From Polyangiaceae bacterium (GTDB lineage: Bacteria; Myxococcota; Polyangia; Polyangiales; Polyangiaceae), in the NCBI GenBank assembly GCA_025936205.1, contig JAICTU010000023.1:1-33590 (forward strand): a DNA stretch of 33,590 nt, given 5' to 3'. Each line of letters begins with the position of its first letter. Within the stretch, counting starts at the first letter, position 1. This document shows positions 26,127 to 33,590 of this stretch, piece by piece. Below the pieces are notes generated by a model. That model worked only from the letters and a program-made list of their open reading frames with translations, did no database searches and was not told where the DNA came from. The translations under genes and the position numbers were made by a program.

Positions 26127-26795
26127 TCAGAGCGAGATGGCCGCGCCCAGACCGAGATAGTTGTTGCTGACCTCGGCGCGCAAGGTGACCGCCGAGAGCT
26201 GATAGAGCACGCCGGCGCCGCCCACCAGGAACAAGCCGCCGTAGCCGCCGGGGCTGCCAAAGCCGGTGTTATCCGACCAGCTGCCGAAGGCAAAGCCGAG
26301 CCCCAGCCGCGGATACGCGGCGAACTCCTTGGTGAACCACAGGTTCCAGACCGCGCTCGCCGAGATGCCGAACTCATTGTACGTCCACGAGTAGCCGAGG
26401 ATATCCCAGCTGTAGTGGAAGAAGTCGACGCCCGCTTCGACGCCGAAATCGTCGTGGATTGAGCTCGAGTGCAGGAAGCCTTCGGGCACAATCGTGTACT
26501 GATAGCGTCCGCTCACGCCCAGACCGGTGCCCGCCGAATAGGCGTACCCCAGATTCAAGAGCAGCGAGATGCTGTTGTGCATGCTGCCCCCGGATTGAAC
26601 GCCGGACTCGCCGCTGCTTGGGGTATCGACGTGCACCTGCCCCGCCGAAGCAGCGCTGCCGGCGTTCGCGCTCTCCGCTGGCAGAGTGCCGGCGTTCGCC
26701 TCGGCGCTCGCCGCGGCCTCCGCTGCGCTGGCGCTGCCGGCGATGAGGAGCGAACCGAGAACGCCCAGACGGGCGACACAGACTCTGCTGATCAT
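26127..26795 (-). CDS. Small outer-membrane beta-barrel protein
   Basis: A 222-residue exported protein. The signal peptide MISRVCVARLGVLGSLLIAGSASA is followed by an Ala/Ser/Glu-rich linker (to about residue 65). The rest consists of alternating aromatic strands (ISLLLNLGYAYSAG, GRYQYTIVPEGFL, FGVEAGVDFFHYSWDI, AYPRLGLGFAFGSW, GGLFLVGGAGVLYQL, ending GLGAAISL), as in an 8-stranded barrel. AAGGAGAG precedes ATG 26795. It is divergent from the TonB-dependent receptor and precedes ExbB, so it probably serves the same transport system. No named family recognised. Confidence 0.75.
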   Translation of the reverse strand: MISRVCVARLGVLGSLLIAGSASAAEAAASAEANAGTLPAESANAGSAASAGQVHVDTPSSGESGVQSGGSMHNSISLLLNLGYAYSAGTGLGVSGRYQYTIVPEGFLHSSSIHDDFGVEAGVDFFHYSWDILGYSWTYNEFGISASAVWNLWFTKEFAAYPRLGLGFAFGSWSDNTGFGSPGGYGGLFLVGGAGVLYQLSAVTLRAEVSNNYLGLGAAISL

Positions 26796-26882
26796 GAAGC
26801 TCTCCTTGGAAAATCCGTCCGAGCCCTCATGAACGGCGCGCTCCGCGTACTCTTGCCTCCGGTCGTCACTTACTGAACCACA

Positions 26883-26942
26883 CGTCCGTACGACGGACGC
26901 TCTCGCGCCGGACGGGTGTACGCGTCGACGGACGAGCGTCCG
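26883..26942. promoter_or_regulatory. Cluster of CGGACG/CGTCCG inverted repeats between divergent genes
   Basis: CGTCCGTACGACGGACG (26883-26899) is a 7-bp inverted repeat with a 3-nt centre. CGGACGAGCGTCCG (26929-26942) is a 6-bp inverted repeat with a 2-nt centre. A further CGGACG lies at 26909-26914. The cluster sits in the 276-nt region between the barrel gene and the receptor gene, as expected for operators of one regulator acting on both. Confidence 0.5.
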
Positions 26943-27006
26943 CGAACTCCAGGTCTCGGCGGGCCCGAAAGCGACAATTTCACCGCATTCACGCGAGATC
27001 GACGGC

Positions 27007-27022
27007 TGGCGCGGCGCTTGCT
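27007..27022 (+). promoter_or_regulatory. Possible sigma-54-type promoter for the receptor gene
   Basis: TGGCGCGGCGCTTGCT fits TGGCACG-N4-TTGCW with one change (A to G) and the correct 10-nt spacing between GG and GC. Transcription would begin near 27034, 38 nt before ATG 27072. GC-rich sequence makes chance matches more likely. Confidence 0.4.
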
Positions 27023-27071
27023 GAGGGGGTCGGCACGGCGGGCTCAGCCTGCCGCTCCAGTGAGACACTCC

Positions 27072-29483
27072 ATGAGACACCTGCGCCTGACCACCCTCGC
27101 GTGCGCCACGCTGCTCTTGCCGAGCTCGCTGGCGTTCGCCCAGAACGCCGAGCCTGCAACGCCTGCCGAGCCCGATGCCGCGCCCGAGAACCCCTCGCCC
27201 GAGGCGTCGCGCCCGACGCCGCCACGGTTGCTCGAAAACGTCGAGCCCGTGTACCCCGAGTCACAGCGGGCGAGCGGACAATCCGCGCACGTGGGCTTGA
27301 CGCTGAAGCTGGACGACGCCGGCAACGTCACCGACGCGAGCGTGACCGAGTCGGGCGGCCCCGACTTCGACGCCGCCGCGCTGGAAGCCTCGCGCCGCCT
27401 GCGCTTCGAGCCAGCCCGCATCGGTGATCGCGCCATCCCCGCCAAGATCCCCTTCCGCTTCGACTTTCAGCTGGCTGCGCCTGCGCCCGCCCCGGTCGTG
27501 ATCGCGCAGCCGCCGGCGCCCCCCTCGCCGGCGGCTGCGCCCCGGAGCGAAGCGACCCTCGACGTCGAGGTCGAAGGCGACCGCCCGCCGCGCGAGCCCA
27601 CCAAGCGTGTGCTCACGCAGGAAGAGATCACGAAGATCCCGGGCACCAACGGCGACGCCTTGAAGTCGCTGCAGAACCTGCCCGGCGTCGCTCGTCCGCC
27701 GGGGCTCGACGGCTCGCTGATCGTGCGCGGCTCGTCGCCGCGCGACTCCGACGTGTTCATCGACGGCACCGAGGTGCCGCTCGTGTATCACTTCGGCGGC
27801 CTGTCGTCGGTGGTGCCCAGCGAGGTGCTGGACCGCATCGACTTCTATCCGGGCAACTTCGGTCCGGAATATGGCCGCATCTCCGGCGGCGTCGTCGACG
27901 TCGGTATGAAGGGCCCGCAGAAGGACCACATCGGCGGGCTGTTGCAGTTCGACCTGATCGACGGCCGCGTGCTCGTGCAGGGCCCGATCGGCGAGAAGAC
28001 GCGCTTCATGCTCGGCGGACGCCGCTCCTGGGTCGACGCCTGGCTCGGCCCGGTGCTGCGCAGCGGCGGCGTGCAGGTCTCGACCGCGCCCGTCTACTAC
28101 GACGCGCAGGCCATGGTGGAGCACGACGTGACCAAGGACACGACGCTGCGCCTGTTCGTGTTCGGCTCCGACGACAAGCTGAAGCTGCTGCTCTCCAGCC
28201 CGGACGCCAGCGACCCGGCGAACGGCGGCGACGTCCTGCTGCACACGGGTTTCTCGCGCGTGCAACTCTCCGCCGACACGCGCTTCAGCCCCCAGCTGCG
28301 CTGGCGCAACATGGTCTCCGTGGGCCACGACGTGGAACAGGTCGGCGTGGGCAACATCGCCACCAACACCCGCCTCAACGCGCTCAACCTGCGCTCCGAT
28401 CTGCGCGCGCAACTCTCCGACGTGGTCACACTGAACGGCGGCCTCGACGTTCAGACCGGCACCTACGACGTGGCCTGGCGCGTGCCGCCCTTCGACATCG
28501 ACAATGGCGACTTCGGAGGCCCCGCCTACGGTCGGCCCCTGACGGAGCTGAAGGCGGACGGCACCTGGCTCCGCCCCGGCGCTTACGCCCAGGCCGAGAT
28601 CACGCCCCTGAAAGGCCTGAAGCTGCTGCCCGGCGTGCGCACCGACTACGTGCGCGACGCCAGCCAGTGGACGGTCGATCCGCGCCTCGGCCTGCGCTGG
28701 GACTTCTACCCCAGCTCGCTGCGCACCACGCTGAAAGGCGGCGTCGGCGTGTTCCACAAACCGCCGGAGGCCTACGAGACCATCCGTCCCTTCGGCAACC
28801 CGGACGTGCGCAGCGAACGCGCGCTGCACTACAGCCTCGGCATCGAGCAAGAGCTGTCGCGCCCGCTCGAGCTCTCCGTCGAAGGCTTCTACAAGGATCT
28901 GAGCAACCTGGTCGTGTCGACCCCGTCCAGCTCGACGGAGAGCGGCGTCGACTACGCGAACCTCGGCAAGGGCCGCACCTACGGCGCGGAGTTCCTGCTG
29001 CGCTTCAAGCCCGAAGGGCGCTTCTTCGGCTGGGTCGCCTACACGCTCTCGCGCAGCGAGCGCAAGGACCCGCCGAACGAAGCCTGGCGCCTGTTCGAAT
29101 ACGACCAGACCCACATGCTCACCGCGCTCGGCAGCTACAAGCTCGGCCGCGGCTGGCAGCTGGGCGCGCGCTTCCGCTACGTCACGGGCAGCCCCTACAC
29201 GCCGAACATCGGCGGCGTGATGGACTACGACGCCGGCGTCTACGCCCCGCTCGCGGAGCAGCCGGAAAACGGCAGCCGCCTGCCGGCGTTCTCCCAGCTC
29301 GACGTGCGCGTCGACAAGACCTGGGACTTCGAGAGCTGGAAGCTCAGCATGTATCTGGACGTGCAGAACGCTTACAACCGCAAGAACACCGAAGACATCT
29401 CCTACAACTCCGACTTCTCGCAGCACAAACAAGCGCAGGGCCTGCCCATCCTGCCGGTGCTCGGCATCCGAGGTGAACTATGA
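27072..29483 (+). CDS. TonB-dependent receptor with N-terminal TonB C-terminal-like domain
   Basis: An 803-residue outer-membrane protein. Signal peptide 1-23 (ending AFAQ). A TonB_C-like domain spans about 51-132 (PRLLENVEPVYPESQRASG, then VGLTLKLDDAGNVTDASVTE and LRFEPARIGDRAIPAKIPF). A Pro-rich linker leads to the plug domain (about 176-280: GDALKSLQNLPGVARPPG, LIVRGSSPRDSDVFIDG, PEYGRISGGVVDVG) and a 22-strand-type barrel to the end. Receptors of this kind import large or scarce ligands using TonB energy; the ligand is unknown. ATG 27072 is chosen because the signal peptide begins there. The stop overlaps the next gene by 4 nt (ATGA). It faces the ExbB-ExbD-TonB genes on the other strand. 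The attached TonB-like domain is the unusual point. Confidence 0.92.
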   Translation: MRHLRLTTLACATLLLPSSLAFAQNAEPATPAEPDAAPENPSPEASRPTPPRLLENVEPVYPESQRASGQSAHVGLTLKLDDAGNVTDASVTESGGPDFDAAALEASRRLRFEPARIGDRAIPAKIPFRFDFQLAAPAPAPVVIAQPPAPPSPAAAPRSEATLDVEVEGDRPPREPTKRVLTQEEITKIPGTNGDALKSLQNLPGVARPPGLDGSLIVRGSSPRDSDVFIDGTEVPLVYHFGGLSSVVPSEVLDRIDFYPGNFGPEYGRISGGVVDVGMKGPQKDHIGGLLQFDLIDGRVLVQGPIGEKTRFMLGGRRSWVDAWLGPVLRSGGVQVSTAPVYYDAQAMVEHDVTKDTTLRLFVFGSDDKLKLLLSSPDASDPANGGDVLLHTGFSRVQLSADTRFSPQLRWRNMVSVGHDVEQVGVGNIATNTRLNALNLRSDLRAQLSDVVTLNGGLDVQTGTYDVAWRVPPFDIDNGDFGGPAYGRPLTELKADGTWLRPGAYAQAEITPLKGLKLLPGVRTDYVRDASQWTVDPRLGLRWDFYPSSLRTTLKGGVGVFHKPPEAYETIRPFGNPDVRSERALHYSLGIEQELSRPLELSVEGFYKDLSNLVVSTPSSSTESGVDYANLGKGRTYGAEFLLRFKPEGRFFGWVAYTLSRSERKDPPNEAWRLFEYDQTHMLTALGSYKLGRGWQLGARFRYVTGSPYTPNIGGVMDYDAGVYAPLAEQPENGSRLPAFSQLDVRVDKTWDFESWKLSMYLDVQNAYNRKNTEDISYNSDFSQHKQAQGLPILPVLGIRGEL

Positions 29484-30427
29484 ACCCGCTTCGCTCGTTC
29501 TCCGCGCTTCGCTCCCTGTCCCCTGCCCTGCTGCTCGGCGCGCTCGCGCTCACCGCCTGCGACGCCTCCTTTGACCCGGGCAGCCAGGTCGACTCCCTGC
29601 GCGTCCTCGCCGTGCGCGCCGACCAACCCTTCGCGCATCCTGGCGACACCGTGCACCTGAGCTCGCTCAGCTACGATCCGCAAGGTCGCCCCCTCGAATG
29701 GGCCTGGGCAGCCTGCCCGAGCCCAGCGGGCTCCGCCGTCGAAGACTGCCTGGACCAGGTGCGCGCCAGCGCGGTGGCGGGCGAGCTGCCGATCCTGGCG
29801 AGCGGCCCCGGCGTGGATAGCGTCGACGTCCCCGTCCCGGCGAATCTACTCGACCTCATCCCCGAGCAGGGCCGCGAACAAGCCCTGGCTGGCGTCGTCA
29901 GCGTCGCCTGCCCGGGCACCATCGAGGTCCTCAACGCCGACACCCGCATCCCCTTCCGCTGCACCGACGCTGACGGCAACGAGCTCGGCCTGCACGACAT
30001 GATCGTCGGCATCAAACGCCTCTTTTTGCGCGAGACCGAAGTCAACCAGAACCCCATCATCGACAACATCACCTTCGACGGCGAAGTCTGGCCCGCCGAC
30101 GAAGTCAAAGAAGTCGACGGCTGCGTCACCACCGACTTCGACATCGACGACTGCGAGCTCGAGCGCCACAAGATCGCCGCCATCGTCAACCCCGCCAGCG
30201 CCGAATCCGGCGTCGACGAATTCGGCCGCGACTTCCACGAAAACCTGATCGTCCAGCACTTCACCACCGACGGCATCTTCGAAGACGAAGTCCGCATCGC
30301 CGACGACCCCGAAACCAAGTGGGCGGCGCGCGCCAGCTCTTCTGGGTCTACGGTAACGCTGTGGTTCATTGCGCACGATGATCGCGGCGGCGTCAGCTGG
30401 ACGTCGCGTAGAGCGCAGGTGCGCTGA
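29480..30427 (+). CDS. Lipoprotein partner of the TonB-dependent receptor
   Basis: A 315-residue exported protein with lipobox LTAC at Cys27. The mature part begins with DSLRVLAVRADQPFAHPGDTVHLSSLSYDPQGRPLEWAWAAC, a stretch with the look of an Ig- or cadherin-like beta domain, and ends in GSTVTLWFIAHDDRGGVSWTSRRAQV, a second beta-rich domain. Four cysteines in the middle could pair. No family name can be given. The ATG overlaps the receptor stop, so the two are translationally coupled. By analogy with SusD-type and other receptor-linked lipoproteins it may help to capture the ligand, but it does not resemble SusD. Confidence 0.8.
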   Translation: MNPLRSFSALRSLSPALLLGALALTACDASFDPGSQVDSLRVLAVRADQPFAHPGDTVHLSSLSYDPQGRPLEWAWAACPSPAGSAVEDCLDQVRASAVAGELPILASGPGVDSVDVPVPANLLDLIPEQGREQALAGVVSVACPGTIEVLNADTRIPFRCTDADGNELGLHDMIVGIKRLFLRETEVNQNPIIDNITFDGEVWPADEVKEVDGCVTTDFDIDDCELERHKIAAIVNPASAESGVDEFGRDFHENLIVQHFTTDGIFEDEVRIADDPETKWAARASSSGSTVTLWFIAHDDRGGVSWTSRRAQVR

Positions 30428-30579
30428 AGCACAGAAACTCCAGCGTCAACTGAAGCGTTCGGGGTTCGATTCACGCCGAGGCACCCTTCAGCACCTCGAT
30501 CTGAGGTTCCATGGGAACCTGGCAGGGCGCTCTGGAAATCGCGATCCCGCTCAACCGCCTCTGGGTGGATTGAGGTAGC

Positions 30580-30614
30580 GAGTATCCGCGCTGCGCGGAT
30601 ACTCCGCAGCGCGG
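30580..30614. terminator. Two overlapping, mutually exclusive hairpins between convergent genes
   Basis: Hairpin one has an 11-bp stem (30580-30590 with 30594-30604, loop 3). Hairpin two has a 10-bp stem (30586-30595 with 30605-30614, loop 9). They share bases, so only one can form at a time. They lie between the lipoprotein stop (30427) and the protease stop (30633) and probably end transcription from one or both sides. The rest of 30428-30579 shows nothing recognisable. Confidence 0.6.
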
Positions 30615-30632
30615 AACGAGGGAACGACGCTA

Positions 30633-31494
30633 TCAGGGTACGAACGTGCGGATCCAGCTCAGCTGGCTGCTGACTCGGTTGAAGACGGAATATGACGTGC
30701 ACGCCAGGGCGCCCCAGCTGGTGACCCCGATCAGCTCGAAGCCACCTCCGGCTTTGGCCCGGATGAACGGGCCACCGCTATCGCCATGGCAGGCTCCCAC
30801 GCTGCCGTCGGCAGCGCCCGCGCAGAGCTCGTCCGATTTCAGGGTGCGAATGGATCCAATTTCGGCGTTGTTGCACGCCGAAGCGCTGCGAATGGGCAGC
30901 GATACGCGCTGCAGAATGGTCGACGCTTGCTCCTCCTCCGTCGGGCCCGTTTGACCCCAGCCGGCGGCAATGCCGGTTCCGGAGCTGACCACGGCGCTCG
31001 CCAGCGATATCGTGGCGACGCGGCTGTTGAGGGTGGCCGGCGTGTGTAGCTTGAGCAAAGCCATGTCATTGTGCCGGGGCCCAATGGGCGGGACATCGCT
31101 GTCGTAGCCGGGATTGATGTGGATCTCGTCGACGAAGTTGGGCTGTTCAAAGCCGTCGAACGAGCTCGTGTCGTACTCGCCGAGCCACATGAAGATGGCG
31201 CCCGGGCTGGACTCCGTCCACGCAGTGTGCGGCCGTCAGCACCCAGTCGCGCGCAATCAGGGCACCGCCGCAGTTGTTCACCGTGTCCGGCTCGCTGATG
31301 AACAGCCGGGCGATCCAGGGATGACCACCGGCGATGGCGTTGGAGCCTCCGACGATGTCCGCCGTGCGCGTGACGGCGGCGCCCTCCGGGTCGTCGGCGG
31401 GGGCTCCGCATCCGACCGCGAGCGCCAACGCGCAGAGCGCGATCAGGGCATCAGGCGCAGAGCAGCTTCGCGACAGACTCGTGTTGCTTCGCAT
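30633..31494 (-). CDS. Secreted trypsin-like serine protease (S1), one-base frameshift near 31203
   Basis: The start at 31494 has ribosome site GAGGAGAG. The first frame gives a lipobox (LAVGC, Cys29), the activation site IVGGSNAIAGGHPW and the catalytic His90 (LTAAHC). It then drifts out of frame. A second frame from about 31205 continues GAIFMWLGEYDTSSFDG with the catalytic Asp (HNDMALLKL) and Ser (CHGDSGGPF), to the stop at 30633. Removing one base in the CCCGGG at 31201-31206 joins them into a normal trypsin fold of about 286 residues. So either a sequence error or a recent null mutation is present. If intact, it is a surface-anchored or secreted protease, as common in predatory bacteria. 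Confidence 0.85.
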
Positions 31495-31799
31495 GTTCGT
31501 GCTCTCCTCGTCACGGGTTGGTAATGTCACTGCACGGGGCAGCACCCCCACGACGAGAAAGATTGCACGCGATCGAGAGCAGGGCAATCGCCGCGCTGCC
31601 ACTCTCGCATTGCCAATTGCGACCTCCGGATCGCGAGCACGACCCGACGTAAGCAGCACGTTAAGAGTGGCTGCGTACCATGAAGGCAACTGCAGCTTCG
31701 CCTGCCTCGCGTCTCATCTCGTGAGGGTCCCGCTCCAGCTCCTTGCTCGTGTGGCCGCCTCGGGCTGCCGGAAGAGCTCCGGATGCACGAGCGGAGATG
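31495..31799. other. Upstream region of the leftward protease; nothing recognised
   Basis: About 300 nt between the protease start and a rightward protease remnant. I see no convincing gene, hairpin or promoter. A start at ATG 31680 stops after 14 codons. The missing front half of the rightward protease is not recognisable here in any frame. Confidence 0.4.
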
Positions 31800-32050
31800 T
31801 GTCGGAAGGCGGGGCTGAGCTCCTGCACGCGCCGGCGCGTGTACTACGCGGCGGACCAGCTGTTCACTTACCAGTTCGACGCGGCGGAGCTCGAGCTTCG
31901 CGCCACGAGCGGGCTCCCGTGGTGAATGGCAAGGGCCAAATCGTCGCGCTCAACTTGGGAGGAGGCGCCGTGGACGGTGTGATCCGCGGCTTCGGCATTC
32001 CCCTTCCGAGCCTGCGCCGGGCGCTGACCCAAGCGCCGCGAAGCAAGTAA
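31800..32050 (+). pseudogene. C-terminal remnant of a second trypsin-like protease
   Basis: In one frame RVYYAADQLFTYQFDAAELELRATSG leads to a premature stop at 31923-31925. In the next frame APVVNGKGQIVALNLGGGAVDG and RGFGIPLPSLRRAL continue to the stop at 32050. One extra G in the GGG at 31911-31913 would join them as ATSGAPVVNGKGQIVAL, the catalytic-Ser region of V8/trypsin-like peptidases (SGAPV). No His or Asp half is present upstream. This is therefore a truncated remnant that also carries a one-base break. The exact left limit is uncertain. Confidence 0.5.
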
Positions 32051-32116
32051 CGCTCAGCGCGTTTCGTCTGTGAAACAGCGATCGTCATTGCGCGGTCAAA
32101 AAGTCGCGCAGATAGC

Positions 32117-32320
32117 ATGGCGGTGCCGAGGTCGTCGCCTCATGCTCTCCCCAGGCCAAGCGCTGGCCTCAAATCGCTCGTGACGCCCTGGAACGCGCTG
32201 CTTGGCGCCCAATACGCGTTCGACGAGCACTGGATGGTGCGCAGCGAATTCGGTTTTATCGGCCGCTACTCTCTGCTCTTGGGGTTCAACTATCGCTTCG
32301 GCCTGGGGGTTACGCCATGA
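32117..32320 (+). pseudogene. C-terminal remnant of an outer-membrane barrel protein
   Basis: A 67-codon frame whose last 45 residues (VTPWNALLGAQYAFDEHW, then SEFGFIGRYSLLLGFNYRFGL) look like the final strands of a larger outer-membrane barrel. The first 20 residues are not signal-like. The stop overlaps the ATG of the Omp85-like gene by 4 nt, so the two were probably coupled in an intact ancestor. It is probably a remnant that has lost its N-terminal part; a short genuine gene is less likely. Confidence 0.5.
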
Positions 32321-33472
32321 CCCTTCGAGCGCTGTCAGGCTCCGGCAGAGCGTTGGCGGCCGTGCTCACCATGGCGCTGAGCTCCCTCAGTCGCGCCGCG
32401 GAGCCCCCGGAGGAAGAAGGCCCAGCGCTCGGCTGGAACTTCGACGGCGTGTGGCTTACCCCGCTGATCGGCCCCGCTTACACGCCCGATCTCGGCTTCT
32501 TGATCGCGGGCGGCGGAATGGTCAGCTTCAAGGCGGACGACAAGAGTCCGCGCTCTTCGTTCCCCGCCACGGTCGGCTATGGCACCGTGGGCGCGCTCGT
32601 CGCGAGCGGACTGCTCCGCTCGTATTTCTTCGAGGACACGTGGCGAGTCGATGCCGACCTCTGGTACAAGGACATGAGCGATCACTACTTCGGCGTCGGC
32701 TACGATGCGGGCAAAGACACCGCGCTCGGCGACGAAACGACGAAGTATCACCGTCAATGGTTCCAGATCAAACCCACGGTCTTGTGCCGCGTGGTCTCCG
32801 ACCTGTTCATGGGCTTCGTCGCCGATTTGAATCAAACGATCGCGACCGAGCTGAACCCGAAAATGGCCATGGATCCGCAGGTGGCCGCGGACGGCACGGA
32901 CAACCTGAACTTCGGCATCGGTCCCGTGCTGCGCTTCGACAGCAGAGACTTCCCGCAGAATGCCTTCCACGGCGTATTCCTTCAGACCAGCTTCGTGCCC
33001 TACGTCACCAAGAGCCATCTGGACGGCTACCGGGTCCTCGACCTCGACTACCGGCAGTATCTCTCGCTCGCTCGCGAAGGCAGCACGCTGGCCTGGGACA
33101 CTGCGCTCTCGCATCGGCTTCAACGACGTGCCCTGGAGCGAGCTCGGCATGCTGGGCTCACCCTTCGATTTGCGCGGCTATCGCTGGGGCCGCTACCGCC
33201 AAAAGGCGATCGCGTACGGCATCGCGGAGTACCGCTTCAACTTCAGCGCTGGTCCGAAGTCGGACGGCGCTGTGGAGCTCAGCCGTCACGGCCTCGTCGG
33301 CTGGCTCGGCGCCGGCACGCTGGGAGACAGTCTCGCCTCTCTCGAAGGCATCCTGCCCAACATCGGCGTCGGCTACCGCTTTGCCGTCCAAGGCCGGCTC
33401 AACGCGCGCTTCGACATCGGTGTGGGTCGCCAATCGCAAGCGCTGTACTTCAACTTCACGGAGGCGTTTTAG
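32317..33472 (+). CDS. Omp85/BamA-TamA-like outer-membrane protein, one-base frameshift near 33108
   Basis: ATG 32317 begins a signal-like N-terminus (RALAAVLTMALSSLSRAA). The first frame reads GWNFDGVWLTPLIGPAY and DLGFLIAGGGMVSFK, then FGIGPVLRFDSRDFPQNAFHG, the typical bacterial surface antigen (Omp85 barrel) pattern, up to AWDTAL. The homology then moves one base on, to RIGFNDVPWSELGMLG and LRGYRWGRYRQK, the place of the conserved VRGF/Y loop 6, and ends NFTEAF at 33472. Removing one base near 33104-33112 gives one protein of about 384 residues. No POTRA domains are present, so it is a short barrel-only member and not the essential BamA. Without repair the first frame runs off the window. 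Confidence 0.8.
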
Positions 33473-33480
33473 CGGTGGTC

Positions 33481-33533
33481 CCCCTCCCGCGTCCGCCCGC
33501 AGCGCGAAGCGCGAGGACGGCGCTTGGGAGGGG
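33481..33533 (+). terminator. Terminator-like stem after the Omp85-like gene
   Basis: An 8-bp stem CCCCTCCC/GGGAGGGG (33481-33488 with 33526-33533) encloses an inner CGTCC/GGACG pairing. It begins 8 nt after the stop. The long internal loop makes it less sure than the other hairpins. The remaining bases to the right edge show nothing recognisable. Confidence 0.4.
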
Positions 33534-33590
33534 CCGCGCGCGCAGGCCCGCAGGGCCGAGCACGCGGGGGTGGGCATCAAAATCTAAACC

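Noticed and set aside
27261..29432. Long open frame (723 codons) on the minus strand inside the receptor gene
   Set aside because: It is antisense to a clear TonB-dependent receptor and has low-complexity His/Arg/Ala/Val composition. Such shadow frames are expected at this GC content.

Overview
The window is very GC-rich and gene-dense. It is full of lipoproteins, FG-GAP and BNR-type surface proteins, TonB-type transport genes and multidomain signalling proteins, and it has sigma-54-like promoters. This fits a myxobacterium (probably Polyangiales/Sorangiineae) or a close relative in soil. That is inferred from gene style only; there is no rRNA or marker gene here. No tRNA, rRNA, CRISPR array or complete insertion sequence was seen.

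Region 1 (1-12141): the end of a 2[4Fe-4S] ferredoxin, then a signalling block. A CheB-CheR-PAS fusion is read leftward. Divergent from it are a hybrid histidine kinase with three receiver-like N-terminal domains, a second CheB-CheR-PAS fusion (frameshifted after its catalytic Ser motif), and a NitT/TauT-type ABC importer (lipoprotein binding protein, ATPase, permease). The rightward genes are tightly packed (42 nt gap, 1 nt gap, then two overlaps) and look like one operon joining sensing to uptake of an unknown small molecule.

Region 2 (12142-15354): a GNAT acetyltransferase, a small four-helix membrane protein and a BNR/Cys-rich lipoprotein. Around them are an inverted pair of palindromic elements and a direct pair of 37-nt motifs placed 62-69 nt before two start codons.

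Region 3 (15355-21164, all leftward): a probable operon of an envelope protein, a sigma-70-family factor whose frame is broken by a third copy of an 8-bp tandem repeat and whose C-terminus runs into a membrane/periplasmic domain, an FG-GAP lipoprotein and an FAD monooxygenase.

Region 4 (21362-23921): three small lipoproteins and a PNPOx-like flavoprotein. The first lipoprotein has a sigma-54-type promoter and a strong terminator.

Region 5 (23939-30427): a TonB/ExbB/ExbD energy module with an outer-membrane barrel protein, divergent from a TonB-dependent receptor that carries its own TonB C-terminal-like domain and a partner lipoprotein. The region between is rich in CGGACG/CGTCCG inverted repeats. 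Together these look like one energised outer-membrane transport locus.

Region 6 (30633-33590): a secreted trypsin-like protease with a one-base frameshift, a C-terminal remnant of a second protease, a C-terminal remnant of an outer-membrane barrel protein, and an Omp85/BamA-like protein with a one-base frameshift. Four single-base frame breaks and one 8-bp break in 33 kb mean that either the assembly has indel errors or parts of the window are decaying. This has to be settled before biology is built on the broken genes. Genes with one small lesion are typed CDS here; truncated remnants are typed pseudogene.
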